Under the pieces are notes generated by a model that had not been told where the DNA came from, did no database searches, and worked only from the letters and a program-made list of their open reading frames with translations. A stretch of DNA of 64,000 bases from JBLNDJ01 sp050261515 (GTDB lineage Bacteria > Acidobacteriota > Terriglobia > Bryobacterales > Bryobacteraceae): positions 62,001 through 126,000 of the forward strand of contig JBLNDJ010000042.1 in assembly GCA_050261515.1 (NCBI GenBank). The letters are read 5' to 3'. Made by a program: the position numbers and the translations under genes. Of this stretch, positions 24,991 through 33,398 are shown piece after piece. Within the stretch, counting starts at the first letter, position 1; each line of letters starts with the position of its first letter.

Positions 24991-26042
24991 CCCACGCTCC
25001 TGTGCGCCGCCACGCGCCTGGTGGCGACCACGCGCTGGTAGACGCCGATGTAATCCCGCGCCATGCGGCCGGCGCTGAAGCGTTGCTCGAACGTCCTGCG
25101 GCAGGTCCTGCGGCTGAGTTTCGCCACGCGCTCCACCGCGCGCACGCCCTCTTCCCAGCAGTTCAGGATCAGCCCGGAAACGCCGTGGTCGAGCACCTCG
25201 GGAACCGATCCCGTACGGCAGGCGATCACCGGCGTGCCGCAGGCCATCGACTCGATCATGACCAGCCCGAACGGCTCCGGCCAGTCGATCGGAAACAACA
25301 GCGCGTAAGCGTTGCCGAGGAACTCGTCTTTCACCGCGCCCCCCACCTCGCCCAGGTACTCGATGAGCGGATGGTCGAGCAGCGGCTTGATCGCGGTCTC
25401 ATAGTAGACGCGGTCCGCGGGGTCCACTTTCGCGGCGATCTTGAGCGGCATGCCGGCGCGCTTGGCGATCTCGATGGCGCGATCCACGCGTTTTTCCGGC
25501 GAGATGCGGCCGAGGAACGCGAGGTACTTGCCCTGCGCGCTGCGGAACGTGTGCAGCCCGAGCGGCAGCCCGTGGTACACCGTAGCCTGCCAGTTCGCCC
25601 AGGCCAGCGGCGCGCGCTGCGAATCGGAAATCGAGACGAGCGGCATCTCGGAAAACTCGCGGTACACCGGCGCGAGCTGCGGAATGTCCAGGCGCCCGTG
25701 CAGCGTGGTCAGTGCCGGCGTGTGCAGGCGGCGCGACATCGGAAAGTGGAGATAGTCGATATGAAAGTGGATGAGATCGTATCGAGAAGCCTCGCGCGCC
25801 ACCTGCTCCAGCATCAGGACGTGAGGCGCCAGATAGTCCATGCTGTCGGCGCCCGTGCGCAGCGAGCGCGGGCATGGCGACACCAGGCGGGCCCGCGTTT
25901 TCGAGTCGCCGCTGGCATACAGCGTGACCTCGTGGCCCAGTTCCACCAGTTGCTCCGTCAGATAGGAAACAACGCGCTCCGTGCCTCCGTAAGTTTGTGG
26001 CGGAACGCTTTCGTACAAAGGCGCGACTTGTGCGATCCTCAC
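24987..26042 (-). CDS. Glycosyltransferase family 4
   Basis: A 351-aa GT-B fold retaining glycosyltransferase. The N-terminal half begins VRIAQVAPLYESVPPQTYGGTERVV, with the glycine-rich acceptor loop, and has IHFHIDYLHFP. The C-terminal half has LAFLGRISPEKRVDRAIEIAKRAG and the EPFGLVMIESMACGTPVIA sugar-nucleotide motif with its two Glu. The start is GTG at 26042: AAGGAGGGG lies six bases upstream, the best ribosome site in this region, whereas the upstream ATG would add 18 uncharacteristic residues. The downstream debranching gene overlaps by ATGA. Sugar donor and acceptor are unknown; a role in a cytoplasmic glucan is suggested by the partner. Confidence 0.9.
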   Translation of the reverse strand: MRIAQVAPLYESVPPQTYGGTERVVSYLTEQLVELGHEVTLYASGDSKTRARLVSPCPRSLRTGADSMDYLAPHVLMLEQVAREASRYDLIHFHIDYLHFPMSRRLHTPALTTLHGRLDIPQLAPVYREFSEMPLVSISDSQRAPLAWANWQATVYHGLPLGLHTFRSAQGKYLAFLGRISPEKRVDRAIEIAKRAGMPLKIAAKVDPADRVYYETAIKPLLDHPLIEYLGEVGGAVKDEFLGNAYALLFPIDWPEPFGLVMIESMACGTPVIACRTGSVPEVLDHGVSGLILNCWEEGVRAVERVAKLSRRTCRRTFEQRFSAGRMARDYIGVYQRVVATRRVAAHRSVG

Positions 26043-26114
26043 CCAGCCCCTCCTTGCTCCAATTCTACTTCGGGTGGTGAGAACCGCCTCTGGCATACAC
26101 TGGAATGGTTAACG

Positions 26115-27929
26115 ATGTTCGCTCGCTCGCTCTTGCTTGCCGCCGCACCGGCCCTGTTTGCGTCAGCCCAGACCGTGTGCCAACCCACGCCCGTCTACTC
26201 GCCTTGCGAGATTGTCTTCGAGATGCCGGCGGAAGCGGTTGCGGCGAACCCGAACCCCTACCTCACGGTGAAGCTGGAAGCCGAGTTCCGCTCGCCGCGC
26301 TTCCGCACTTATCGCATGCCCGCGTTCTGGGACGGCGGCCGCCGGCTTGTGCTCCGCTTCACCCCGACCGACGAAGGGCAGTGGGTGTTTCGCGTCTCGA
26401 GCAGCATCAAGGAGTTCGACGCGAAGCAGGGCGAGTTCACCGCGACCGCGTCCAGCGCGCCCGGCTTCCTGCAAGGAGCAAACGTTCACCACTGGGCGCT
26501 GGCCGACGACAACAACCGCGTCCCGCACCTCTGGATGGGCGACACGCTGCTCGCGCTTCCGTCGCTCGACCGCGGCGCGTTCGACAAGATCGTGGAAACG
26601 CGCGCGGCGCAGAAGTTCAACCACATCCGCGGCATCGTGCTCTCGAAACCGGACGGACCGCAGAGGGCATACGCCTCCGCCGACCAGCCCGAAACCGCGC
26701 TGTTCCGCGAGCTCGACGACCGCGTACGCTTCATGAACGCGAAGGGCCTGATCGCGGACCTCGTGCTCGCCTGGACGCCGGACCAGCTCGCGAAGCTGTT
26801 CCCCTCCTGGGAGCAGCGCGAGCGCTACCTGCGGTATCTGGTGGCTCGATACGCGGCGATGAACGTCACCTGGCAGCTCGCCAACGAGTTTGAGCGCTCG
26901 GAGAACAGCCGCGCGCTGCTCAAGGAGCTCGGGCAGGCGCTCAAGAAGCTCGATCCGTATAAGCACCCGCGCTCGACCGGCGCGCTTCAGACCTCGGCGC
27001 CGCTCGGCGGAGACGACTGGATGAACTACATCGCCTACGGGTCGGTCGACGACCAGGTGGGCGCGATCGAGCACCAGCTCTACGCAGCGCCCGGCGTCAA
27101 TTTCCACGTCGGATGCGAGGGCGACCTGAGCGTGGACGACGTCCGCCGCCGGCTTTGGAACACGACCATGGACGGCCAGTACCCGAGCTTCTGCACCGCG
27201 GGAACCGTAGGCGCCGACTCGCCCGGCGCGAAGCAGATGTCGGTCTGGTTCGATTTCTTCTCGCGCACGCGCTACTGGGAGCTTGAGCCGTATTTCGAAG
27301 TGGACGGCGGCCGCGCCGTCGCGCTCGAGCGGCCGCGCGATCAGGAAGAGATCGAAGGCATCGAGTACATCGTCTACGTCGAGAAGCCCGGCCCTGTCGA
27401 GATCGTGCTTCAGAAGCACAGCTACGAAGCGGAGTGGTTCAACCCGATCAACGGCGAGGCGGTCCCGATCAAAAAGTTCAAGGGCGACCGCTTCAGCGGG
27501 GAGCCGCCCGACAAGTCGCACGACTGGGTGCTGCACATCTCGCGCGAGGGCCGCAAGGAATCGCTGCGGTCGTACAAATTCGAATCGCGCGCGATCATCA
27601 TGCAGGAAATCGAGCAGACGCCGCAGAAGATTCCGTACGAAATCGTGCAGCCCGCGGCGGACCCTATCACGGTTTCGAAGCCGCCCGCATACGCCGTGAA
27701 GCTCACCCGGGAGACGCGAGCCACGCGGCGGATGATGTGGCTCTGGACCGGCGAAGCCGCGGCGGACCAGCAGGGCTACCGCGTGATCGGAACCGGCTCG
27801 CAGGGGACGTTCCGGGTTCCCGCGAACCTGACGCCCACGTACCCGGCGAACCTCGCCGTGCGGCTATACGGCAAGAACGCGCATGGCAAGGTGTACTCCA
27901 TGATCCGCATTTACCGGCTCGAGAAGTAG
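26115..27929 (+). CDS. Secreted glycoside hydrolase-like protein with DUF5060 domain
   Basis: A 604-aa protein with a signal peptide (MFARSLLLAAAPALFASAQT). Residues about 20-110 form the Ig-like DUF5060 domain (CEIVFEMPAEAV, RMPAFWDGGRRLVLRFTPTDEGQWVFRV). A DUF4038/GH140-like TIM barrel follows (about 125-420: LWMGDTLLALPSLDRGAFDKIVETRAAQKFNHIRGIVL, NVTWQLANEFE as a likely acid/base Glu segment, HVGCEGDLS). A beta-sandwich C-terminal part ends the protein. Relatives act on plant or microbial polysaccharide side chains. Its stop codon directly abuts the tsaB ATG. An open frame continues upstream but only through the glycosyltransferase gene on the other strand. Confidence 0.83.
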   Translation: MFARSLLLAAAPALFASAQTVCQPTPVYSPCEIVFEMPAEAVAANPNPYLTVKLEAEFRSPRFRTYRMPAFWDGGRRLVLRFTPTDEGQWVFRVSSSIKEFDAKQGEFTATASSAPGFLQGANVHHWALADDNNRVPHLWMGDTLLALPSLDRGAFDKIVETRAAQKFNHIRGIVLSKPDGPQRAYASADQPETALFRELDDRVRFMNAKGLIADLVLAWTPDQLAKLFPSWEQRERYLRYLVARYAAMNVTWQLANEFERSENSRALLKELGQALKKLDPYKHPRSTGALQTSAPLGGDDWMNYIAYGSVDDQVGAIEHQLYAAPGVNFHVGCEGDLSVDDVRRRLWNTTMDGQYPSFCTAGTVGADSPGAKQMSVWFDFFSRTRYWELEPYFEVDGGRAVALERPRDQEEIEGIEYIVYVEKPGPVEIVLQKHSYEAEWFNPINGEAVPIKKFKGDRFSGEPPDKSHDWVLHISREGRKESLRSYKFESRAIIMQEIEQTPQKIPYEIVQPAADPITVSKPPAYAVKLTRETRATRRMMWLWTGEAAADQQGYRVIGTGSQGTFRVPANLTPTYPANLAVRLYGKNAHGKVYSMIRIYRLEK

Positions 27930-28580
27930 ATGCGAATTCTCTCCATCGACACAACGGCCGAATTCGGCTCGATTGCGCTGCTCTGCGGCGACGAACTTGT
28001 CTCCGAGATGCCGATCCACGGCGCAAACGGCTTCGGGAAAGTTCTCTACGGCCACCTGGCGCAACTGCTCGCTGGGGCGGGCTGGAACCTCGACGCCATC
28101 GACTGCTTCGCCGCCGCAGCCGGACCGGGCTCATTCACCGGAGTGCGCGTCGGCCTCGCCGCCGTGAAAGGCCTCGCCGAAGCGCAGGGCAAGCCGGCCG
28201 TCGCCATATCCAACCTGCAAGCGGTGGCATCGTTCGGAACGCATCCCCTGCGGGCGGCGCTGCTCGATGCGCGCCGGGGCCAGGTCTATGCGGCGGTGTA
28301 CGACGCGAGCCTCAACCTCGTCACACCCGAAGTGGTCGCACGCTTCCCCGACTGGCTCCCGACGCTCCCCGCCGGCGACATCGAATTTCTCTCCACTTCG
28401 ATAAGCCCCTTCCGCCCGGCGCTCGAAGGCCGGCCCGCGAGCAACGTCCCTCACGCGCTGGCGTCGGCCATCGGCCGCATAGCGGCGGCCCGCTTCCGCG
28501 CCGGAGCGGCCCAGGACCCCGCCGCTCTCGATGCCAACTACGTCCGCCGCTCCGACGCGGAATTGTTCTGGAAGGAGTAG
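27930..28580 (+). CDS. tsaB: tRNA threonylcarbamoyladenosine biosynthesis protein TsaB
   Basis: TsaB forms a complex with TsaD and TsaE that makes t6A37 in ANN-decoding tRNAs. The 216-aa sequence starts MRILSIDTTAEFGSIALL (ASKHA fold) and has the hallmark AAAGPGSFTGVRVGLAAVKGLA, followed by VSNLQAVASF-type and RAALLDARRGQVYAAVYD segments. It follows the DUF5060 gene with no gap, an unusual partner for an essential tRNA gene; coupling to a secreted glycosidase looks accidental rather than functional. No tsaD or tsaE is in the window. Confidence 0.93.
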   Translation: MRILSIDTTAEFGSIALLCGDELVSEMPIHGANGFGKVLYGHLAQLLAGAGWNLDAIDCFAAAAGPGSFTGVRVGLAAVKGLAEAQGKPAVAISNLQAVASFGTHPLRAALLDARRGQVYAAVYDASLNLVTPEVVARFPDWLPTLPAGDIEFLSTSISPFRPALEGRPASNVPHALASAIGRIAAARFRAGAAQDPAALDANYVRRSDAELFWKE

Positions 28581-28586
28581 CGCGTA

Positions 28587-28613
28587 CCAGGAGGGCGCCG
28601 TACACGGCCTCCT
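28587..28613. repeat. CCAGGAGG-type motif forming a short hairpin after tsaB
   Basis: CCAGGAGGGCGCCGTAC (28587-28603) matches the intergenic motif at 7324-7340 in 15 of 17 bases. AGGAGG (28589-28594) pairs with CCTCCT (28608-28613), which is followed by TCTC but no T-run. Either a weak terminator or a copy of a short dispersed repeat. Confidence 0.45.
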
Positions 28614-28646
28614 TCTCATGTACGATTGTTGGTTGCGAGGAATCCT

Positions 28647-31600
28647 ATGAAATCCCCGGCTTTGCTCATTCTGGCCGCCGCGCTCGTCTTCTTCCCGGCC
28701 GCCGCGCAGGTCAAAATCTGGGAGGCTCCGCTCGTCGTCCCCACTTATCCCGACGGCGGTCCCGATCCGAGCCCGCTCTTCTACGAGGGCCGCACCTATC
28801 AGGGCGCGAAGGGCCCGATCTATCCGTATCCCATGATCGACAAGCTTTTCGAGACCAGGCAGGATAAGACCTACAAAGCCGTCTACCTCGAAAACGAATA
28901 TCTGCGCCTGTGCGTGCTGCCCGAGATGGGCGGGCGCATCTTTGAAGCCATCGACAAAACCAACGGCTACAACTTCTTCTACCGCCAGCACGTCATCAAG
29001 CCGGCGCTCATCGGCATGGTGGGAGCCTGGATTTCGGGCGGCGTCGAGTGGAACATCCCGCACCATCACCGCGCATCGAGCTTCATGCCGGTCGATTACC
29101 GCCTCGAAGAGAACGCGGACGGCTCGAAAACCGTCTGGGTCGGCGAGCTCGAGATGCGCCACCGCATGCGCTGGATCATGGGCCTCACGCTGCGCCCCGG
29201 CAAAGCCTACGTCGAAGCGACGCTGCGGCTGTTCAACGGCACGCCGGTCACGAACTCGTTCCTCTACTTCGCCAACGTCGCCGTCCACACAAACGAGAAC
29301 TACCAGGTGATCTTCCCGCCCAGCGTGCAGTGGGCCACGCAGCACTCCAAGGTTCAGTTCTCGAGCTGGCCCGTGTCTCACCAGAAGTACGGCGGCGTCG
29401 ATTTCACCAAGGGCGTCGACGTCTCCTGGTACAAGAACCACCCGAGCCCGACCTCGATGTTCGCCTTCGAGTGCCAGGAAGATTTCCTCGCCGGATACGA
29501 CCACGGCAAGCACGCCGGCACGCTCCACATCGCCGAGCACGGCGTCATGCCCGGCAAGAAATTCTTCACCTGGGGCACCGGCGACGACGGCAAGACGTGG
29601 GACAACCTTCTCACCGATACCGACGGCGCCTACCTCGAGCTGATGGTGGGGGGCTACTCCGACAACCAGCCCGACTATAGCTGGATTCAACCCTACGAAG
29701 TCAAAACCGTCAAGGAATTCTGGTATCCGTTCCGCGACATCGAAGGCGTCAAGAACGCGAACCTCGAAGCGGCCGTGAACCTCGAAGTGCTGGGCCGGAC
29801 CGCGAAGATCGGCCTGAACACCACTGAGCCGCGGCCCGATGCGAAGGTCGCCGTCTTCGCCGCGGGCAAGCCGGTGTTCGAGAAGCAGGCCGAAATCACG
29901 CCGGCCAGGCCGTTCACCGCCGAAGTTCCCCTGCCCGCGGGAATAAAGGCAGAGGACGTGAAGGTGTCGCTCACGGCCGGCGGCAAAGAGCTGATCTCCT
30001 ACCAGCCGGCAGCGCCGAAAGCGATGGAGATGCCGCCGGTCGTCACGCCGCCGGCCCCGCCGCAGCAGATCAAAACGAACGAAGAACTGCTGCTCGCCGG
30101 CCAGCGGCTGCAACAGTTCCATAGTCCCGCTCGTGAGCCCGATCCTTACTATCTCGAAGTGATCAAGCGCGACCCGGGCGACTACCGCGCCAACACCGCG
30201 CTCGGCCTGCTCTACTACCGCCGCGCCCTCTACGCGCAGGCCGAAGAGCGCCTCAAAACCGCGGTCGAGCGCGTTTTCAAGAACTACACGCGCCCGCGCG
30301 ACGGCGAGGCGTACTACTACCTCGGTCTCGCGCGGCGCGCGCAGGGCAAGCTCGACCTTGCCTCCGACGCCTTCTACCGCGCGAGCTGGAGCTATGCCTG
30401 GAACACCGCGAGCTACTACGCGCTGGCGGAGATGGCCTCGACGCGGCACGACTACGCCATGGCGCTCGAGCACATCGATCGCGCGCTATCGACCGATGCG
30501 ATCAGCACCAAGGCGCTGTCGCTGAGATCGGCCATCTTGCGCCACCTCGGACGCGCCGAAGAAGCAAAGCAGTTGCTCGCCGCCGCTGTGGGGCTCGATC
30601 CGCTCGACCCGTGGGTGCGCCGCGAGCGTGGCGAGCGCGTGACCGGCGACGTGCAAGCCTATCTGGAAATCGCGACCAGCTACGGTAACGCCGGACTCTA
30701 TGACGATGCCGCCGCCACGCTGCGCGAAGCCTCCGAGGCCTATCCCGACAAATCGCCGCTGATCTACTACGGCCTCGGGTACTTCGAAGAAAAGCTCGGC
30801 CACGAAGACGCCGCGGCGGCCAGCTACGAACGCGCCGCGAAGGCCGCGTGGGAGCTGTGCTTCCCGTCGCGCCTCGAAGAAATCACCGTGCTGCGCCGCG
30901 CCATCGAGCGCAACCCGCGCGATGCCCGCGCCCCTTACTACCTCGGCAACCTCTATTACGATTTGCAGCCCGGGGAAGCCATCCGCCTGTGGGAGCGCGC
31001 CCGCACCCTCGACCCCGATTTCGCCATGGCCCGCCGCAATCTTGCGCTCGCCTACGCGCGCCGCGAGCAGAACCTCGAGAAGGCGATCCCGGAATTCGAA
31101 GCCGCCTTCGCGCGCCGCCAGGACCCGCGCTGGATGTACGAACTCGACGAGCTTTACCAGGCCGCCGGAGTTCCGCCCGCAACCCGCCTGGCTTTCTTCG
31201 AGAAGAATCAGAAGACCGCGCTCGACCGGGACGACGTCCTCACGCGCCAGATCATGCTGCTAGTGCAGACCGGCGATTACGACCGGGCGCTCGAGCTGCT
31301 CGGAAGCCGCAAGTTCTACATCTGGGAAGGCGCCTCGATCTCCGCGCACGACTGGTACGTGGATGCGCACCTGCTCCGCGGTCACCGTCTCATGAAGGCC
31401 GGCAAAAGCGCCGAAGCGCTGAAGGATTACGAAGCCGCGCTCGAATATCCCGCGAATCTGGGCGTCGGAAAGCCCCATGCGGGCGACCGGTCCGCCGTGA
31501 TGTACTACAACATCGGTGCGGCCTGCGAGGCCGCCGGCAATGCAGCCCGGGCGAAGGAATTCTACGCGAAAGCCGCGGCCGACCCGAGTGCCGCGCCCGA

Positions 31601-31904
31601 AATCGCCTTCCACAAATCGCTCGCGCTCAAGAAGCTCGGCAATACCGCGAAAGCGTCGCAAGTCGCCGCATCCCTCGTCTCCTCCGGCCGGCGTATGTTG
31701 ACCGCGGGCTCGGCCAAAGACGATTTCGCCAAGTTCGGCGAGCGCACCTCGAAGAACGTCGTGCAGGCGCGCGCGCACTACGTTACCGGCCTCGGTTACC
31801 TGGCATCCGGCAGGAACGCCGAGGCGAAGGCCGAGTTTGCGCAGGCCGTGAAGCTCGACGTCAACCAGTTGTGGGCGGCCTACCAGTTGTCGGTTCTCAA
31901 ATAG
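28647..31904 (+). CDS. Secreted DUF5107-TPR protein, putative carbohydrate-interaction scaffold
   Basis: This large 1,085-aa protein has a signal peptide (MKSPALLILAAALVFFPAAAQ). Its DUF5107 beta-sandwich occupies about 25-360 (VYLENEYLRLCVLPEMGGRIFEAIDKTNGYNFFYRQHVIKP, aldose-epimerase/GH-like with HHHRASSFMPVDYRLE). A linker is followed by many tetratricopeptide repeats from about 500 to the end. GAGGA lies six bases before the chosen ATG; the in-frame TTG seven codons earlier lacks a ribosome site. DUF5107-TPR proteins are frequent in Acidobacteriota near sugar-processing genes; binding of or action on a surface glycan is inferred. It is followed after 15 bp by a sugar isomerase, probably in one operon. 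Confidence 0.83.
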   Translation: MKSPALLILAAALVFFPAAAQVKIWEAPLVVPTYPDGGPDPSPLFYEGRTYQGAKGPIYPYPMIDKLFETRQDKTYKAVYLENEYLRLCVLPEMGGRIFEAIDKTNGYNFFYRQHVIKPALIGMVGAWISGGVEWNIPHHHRASSFMPVDYRLEENADGSKTVWVGELEMRHRMRWIMGLTLRPGKAYVEATLRLFNGTPVTNSFLYFANVAVHTNENYQVIFPPSVQWATQHSKVQFSSWPVSHQKYGGVDFTKGVDVSWYKNHPSPTSMFAFECQEDFLAGYDHGKHAGTLHIAEHGVMPGKKFFTWGTGDDGKTWDNLLTDTDGAYLELMVGGYSDNQPDYSWIQPYEVKTVKEFWYPFRDIEGVKNANLEAAVNLEVLGRTAKIGLNTTEPRPDAKVAVFAAGKPVFEKQAEITPARPFTAEVPLPAGIKAEDVKVSLTAGGKELISYQPAAPKAMEMPPVVTPPAPPQQIKTNEELLLAGQRLQQFHSPAREPDPYYLEVIKRDPGDYRANTALGLLYYRRALYAQAEERLKTAVERVFKNYTRPRDGEAYYYLGLARRAQGKLDLASDAFYRASWSYAWNTASYYALAEMASTRHDYAMALEHIDRALSTDAISTKALSLRSAILRHLGRAEEAKQLLAAAVGLDPLDPWVRRERGERVTGDVQAYLEIATSYGNAGLYDDAAATLREASEAYPDKSPLIYYGLGYFEEKLGHEDAAAASYERAAKAAWELCFPSRLEEITVLRRAIERNPRDARAPYYLGNLYYDLQPGEAIRLWERARTLDPDFAMARRNLALAYARREQNLEKAIPEFEAAFARRQDPRWMYELDELYQAAGVPPATRLAFFEKNQKTALDRDDVLTRQIMLLVQTGDYDRALELLGSRKFYIWEGASISAHDWYVDAHLLRGHRLMKAGKSAEALKDYEAALEYPANLGVGKPHAGDRSAVMYYNIGAACEAAGNAARAKEFYAKAAADPSAAPEIAFHKSLALKKLGNTAKASQVAASLVSSGRRMLTAGSAKDDFAKFGERTSKNVVQARAHYVTGLGYLASGRNAEAKAEFAQAVKLDVNQLWAAYQLSVLK

Positions 31905-31919
31905 CCAGGAGGCAGGGTC

Positions 31920-32774
31920 ATGAAATTCGGCGTCAACACATTCATATGGGCGGCGCAGTTCGACGAAAAATCGTTCCCCCTGCTCGCCGCGATCAAAGAG
32001 CATGGCTTCGACGGAATCGAGATTCCGGTGATCCAGCCCACGCGAGTTCCCGCCGCGAAGATTCGCCGCGCGCTTGAGAAGTACGGGCTCTCAGCGACGG
32101 CCTGCGGCGTGATCCCCGACGGCCTCAGCCTCATCAGCGACGACGCCGCCGTCCGCGAAAGCACCATCGCGCACCTGCGGGATTGCATCCAGGTCGTTGC
32201 GGAAGCGGGCGCCAAGATCTACGCCGGACCGCTCTATTCGCCCGTCGGCTACCTGCCCGGAAGGCGGCGCACCGAGGACGAGTGGAACTGGGCGATCGAA
32301 GCCTGGCAGACGCTCGCCCCCACGCTCGCCGACTATGGTGTCACCGTTGCGCTCGAGCCGATCAATCGCTTCGAGACGTTTTTTCTGAACACGGCGGCTG
32401 ATGCCGCGGCGCTCTCGGAAGCGATCGACCGGCCGAACGTCGGCATCCTGTTCGACACCTTCCACGCCAACATCGAGGAGAAGGACGTCGCGGCTGGATT
32501 CCGCACGGCCGCTCCGTACCTGAAGCACGCCCACGCTTCGGAGAACGACCGCGGCACGCCCGGCACGGGGCACGTCGATTGGGCGGGGGTTTTCCGTGAA
32601 CTGCGCGCGATGAATTACAAAGGGTGGTTCACCATCGAAAGCTTCGGCTTTGCCGCCGGAGAACTGGCGGCCGCGGCGTCGATCTGGCGCGACCTGGCCC
32701 CCACCCCCGAGTCCATTGCCTTCGAAGGCATCCGGTTCCTGAAGAACCAGGCCGCCCGCGCCGCGGCCGTGTAG
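31920..32774 (+). CDS. Sugar isomerase/epimerase, D-tagatose/D-psicose 3-epimerase-like TIM barrel
   Basis: A 284-aa protein of the AP-endonuclease-2-type TIM-barrel family. Metal and catalytic residues expected for ketose 3-epimerases are visible: Glu in VALEPINRFETFFLNT, Asp in NVGILFDTFHANIEE, His in LKHAHASENDRGTPGTGHVDW, and Glu in WFTIESFG. The last two motifs are close to those of tagatose 3-epimerase. It interconverts free keto-sugars or keto-sugar phosphates at C3. AGGAGG precedes the ATG. The DUF5107-TPR gene directly upstream suggests catabolism of the sugars released outside. Confidence 0.88.
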   Translation: MKFGVNTFIWAAQFDEKSFPLLAAIKEHGFDGIEIPVIQPTRVPAAKIRRALEKYGLSATACGVIPDGLSLISDDAAVRESTIAHLRDCIQVVAEAGAKIYAGPLYSPVGYLPGRRRTEDEWNWAIEAWQTLAPTLADYGVTVALEPINRFETFFLNTAADAAALSEAIDRPNVGILFDTFHANIEEKDVAAGFRTAAPYLKHAHASENDRGTPGTGHVDWAGVFRELRAMNYKGWFTIESFGFAAGELAAAASIWRDLAPTPESIAFEGIRFLKNQAARAAAV

Positions 32775-32790
32775 CGACCTCTCGCCGGCG

Positions 32791-32842
32791 CGCGGCCCGG
32801 ATACGAACGCCGCGTATAACGCGCTGCCGTAACCGGGCCGCG
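32791..32842. terminator. Long-loop hairpin between convergent genes
   Basis: CGCGGCCCGG (32791-32800) pairs perfectly with CCGGGCCGCG (32833-32842) over a 32-base loop that contains a smaller CGCG/CGCG stem. It lies in the 82-bp gap where the epimerase and LysM genes converge. No T-run, so intrinsic termination is only suggested by position. Confidence 0.45.
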
Positions 32843-32856
32843 ACCCTCGGGAGCGC

Positions 32857-33306
32857 TTACTGCGGAATCACGAGCCGCTGCCCCGGCTTGATCATGTTGG
32901 GATCTTTGAGCTGATCCTGATTCGCCTCAAAGATCTTCCGGTAGTGGCTCGCGTCGCCGTAGTATTTCTGCGCGATCTTCGACAGAGTGTCACCGGCTTG
33001 AACCGTGTAGGTCTGTGCGCCGCCGCTCATGCCCTGAGAGGACTGCCCGGCCTGCGCCGCGTGCGCGGCCCCGGCCGACGCCGCCTGTTGCGCCACCGTA
33101 ATGTCGGCCGTCAGATCGCTGTACTGGGGATCGACCATCTTGATCTGGTCCCAAACCTTGTTCTTCGCGTCCTGAGACGGCGCCTCGCCGCGAATGAACA
33201 ACTTATCCCCCTGCATGTTGACGTTTTGCAGCCGCACCTGCTGCTGCTCCATCATGCGGAATACGGGCTGATATTTTTGTTTGAGTTGTTCCAGCTTGTC
33301 GGCCAT
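32857..33306 (-). CDS. BON-LysM protein, Kbp/YgaU-like
   Basis: A 149-aa protein with no signal peptide. A BON-like alpha/beta domain covers about 20-75 (QNVNMQGDKLFIRGEAPSQDAKNKVWDQIKMVDPQYSDLTADI). A flexible Ala/Gly/Gln linker leads to one C-terminal LysM domain (about 99-148: TYTVQAGDTLSKIAQKYYGDASHYRKIFEANQD ... IKPGQRLVIPQ). The same arrangement occurs in E. coli Kbp, a potassium-binding protein, so cation binding is possible here as well as peptidoglycan attachment. Not obviously linked to its neighbours. Confidence 0.88.
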   Translation of the reverse strand: MADKLEQLKQKYQPVFRMMEQQQVRLQNVNMQGDKLFIRGEAPSQDAKNKVWDQIKMVDPQYSDLTADITVAQQAASAGAAHAAQAGQSSQGMSGGAQTYTVQAGDTLSKIAQKYYGDASHYRKIFEANQDQLKDPNMIKPGQRLVIPQ

Positions 33307-33398
33307 AACAAAAACCTCCGCTGGAACCTAGCAAGCGCGGGGCCAAGCGCGCAAACCGTTCACGATTCGCGCGCCGCGCCGTTCGCGCGTGTAAGAAT

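Noticed and set aside
25002..26114. Upstream extension of the DUF5060 protein by 371 codons
   Set aside because: It reads antisense through the glycosyltransferase gene and precedes a clean signal peptide at 26115.
28131..30473. 780-codon open frame on the minus strand
   Set aside because: Fully opposite tsaB and the DUF5107-TPR gene, both of which have family motifs; shadow frame.
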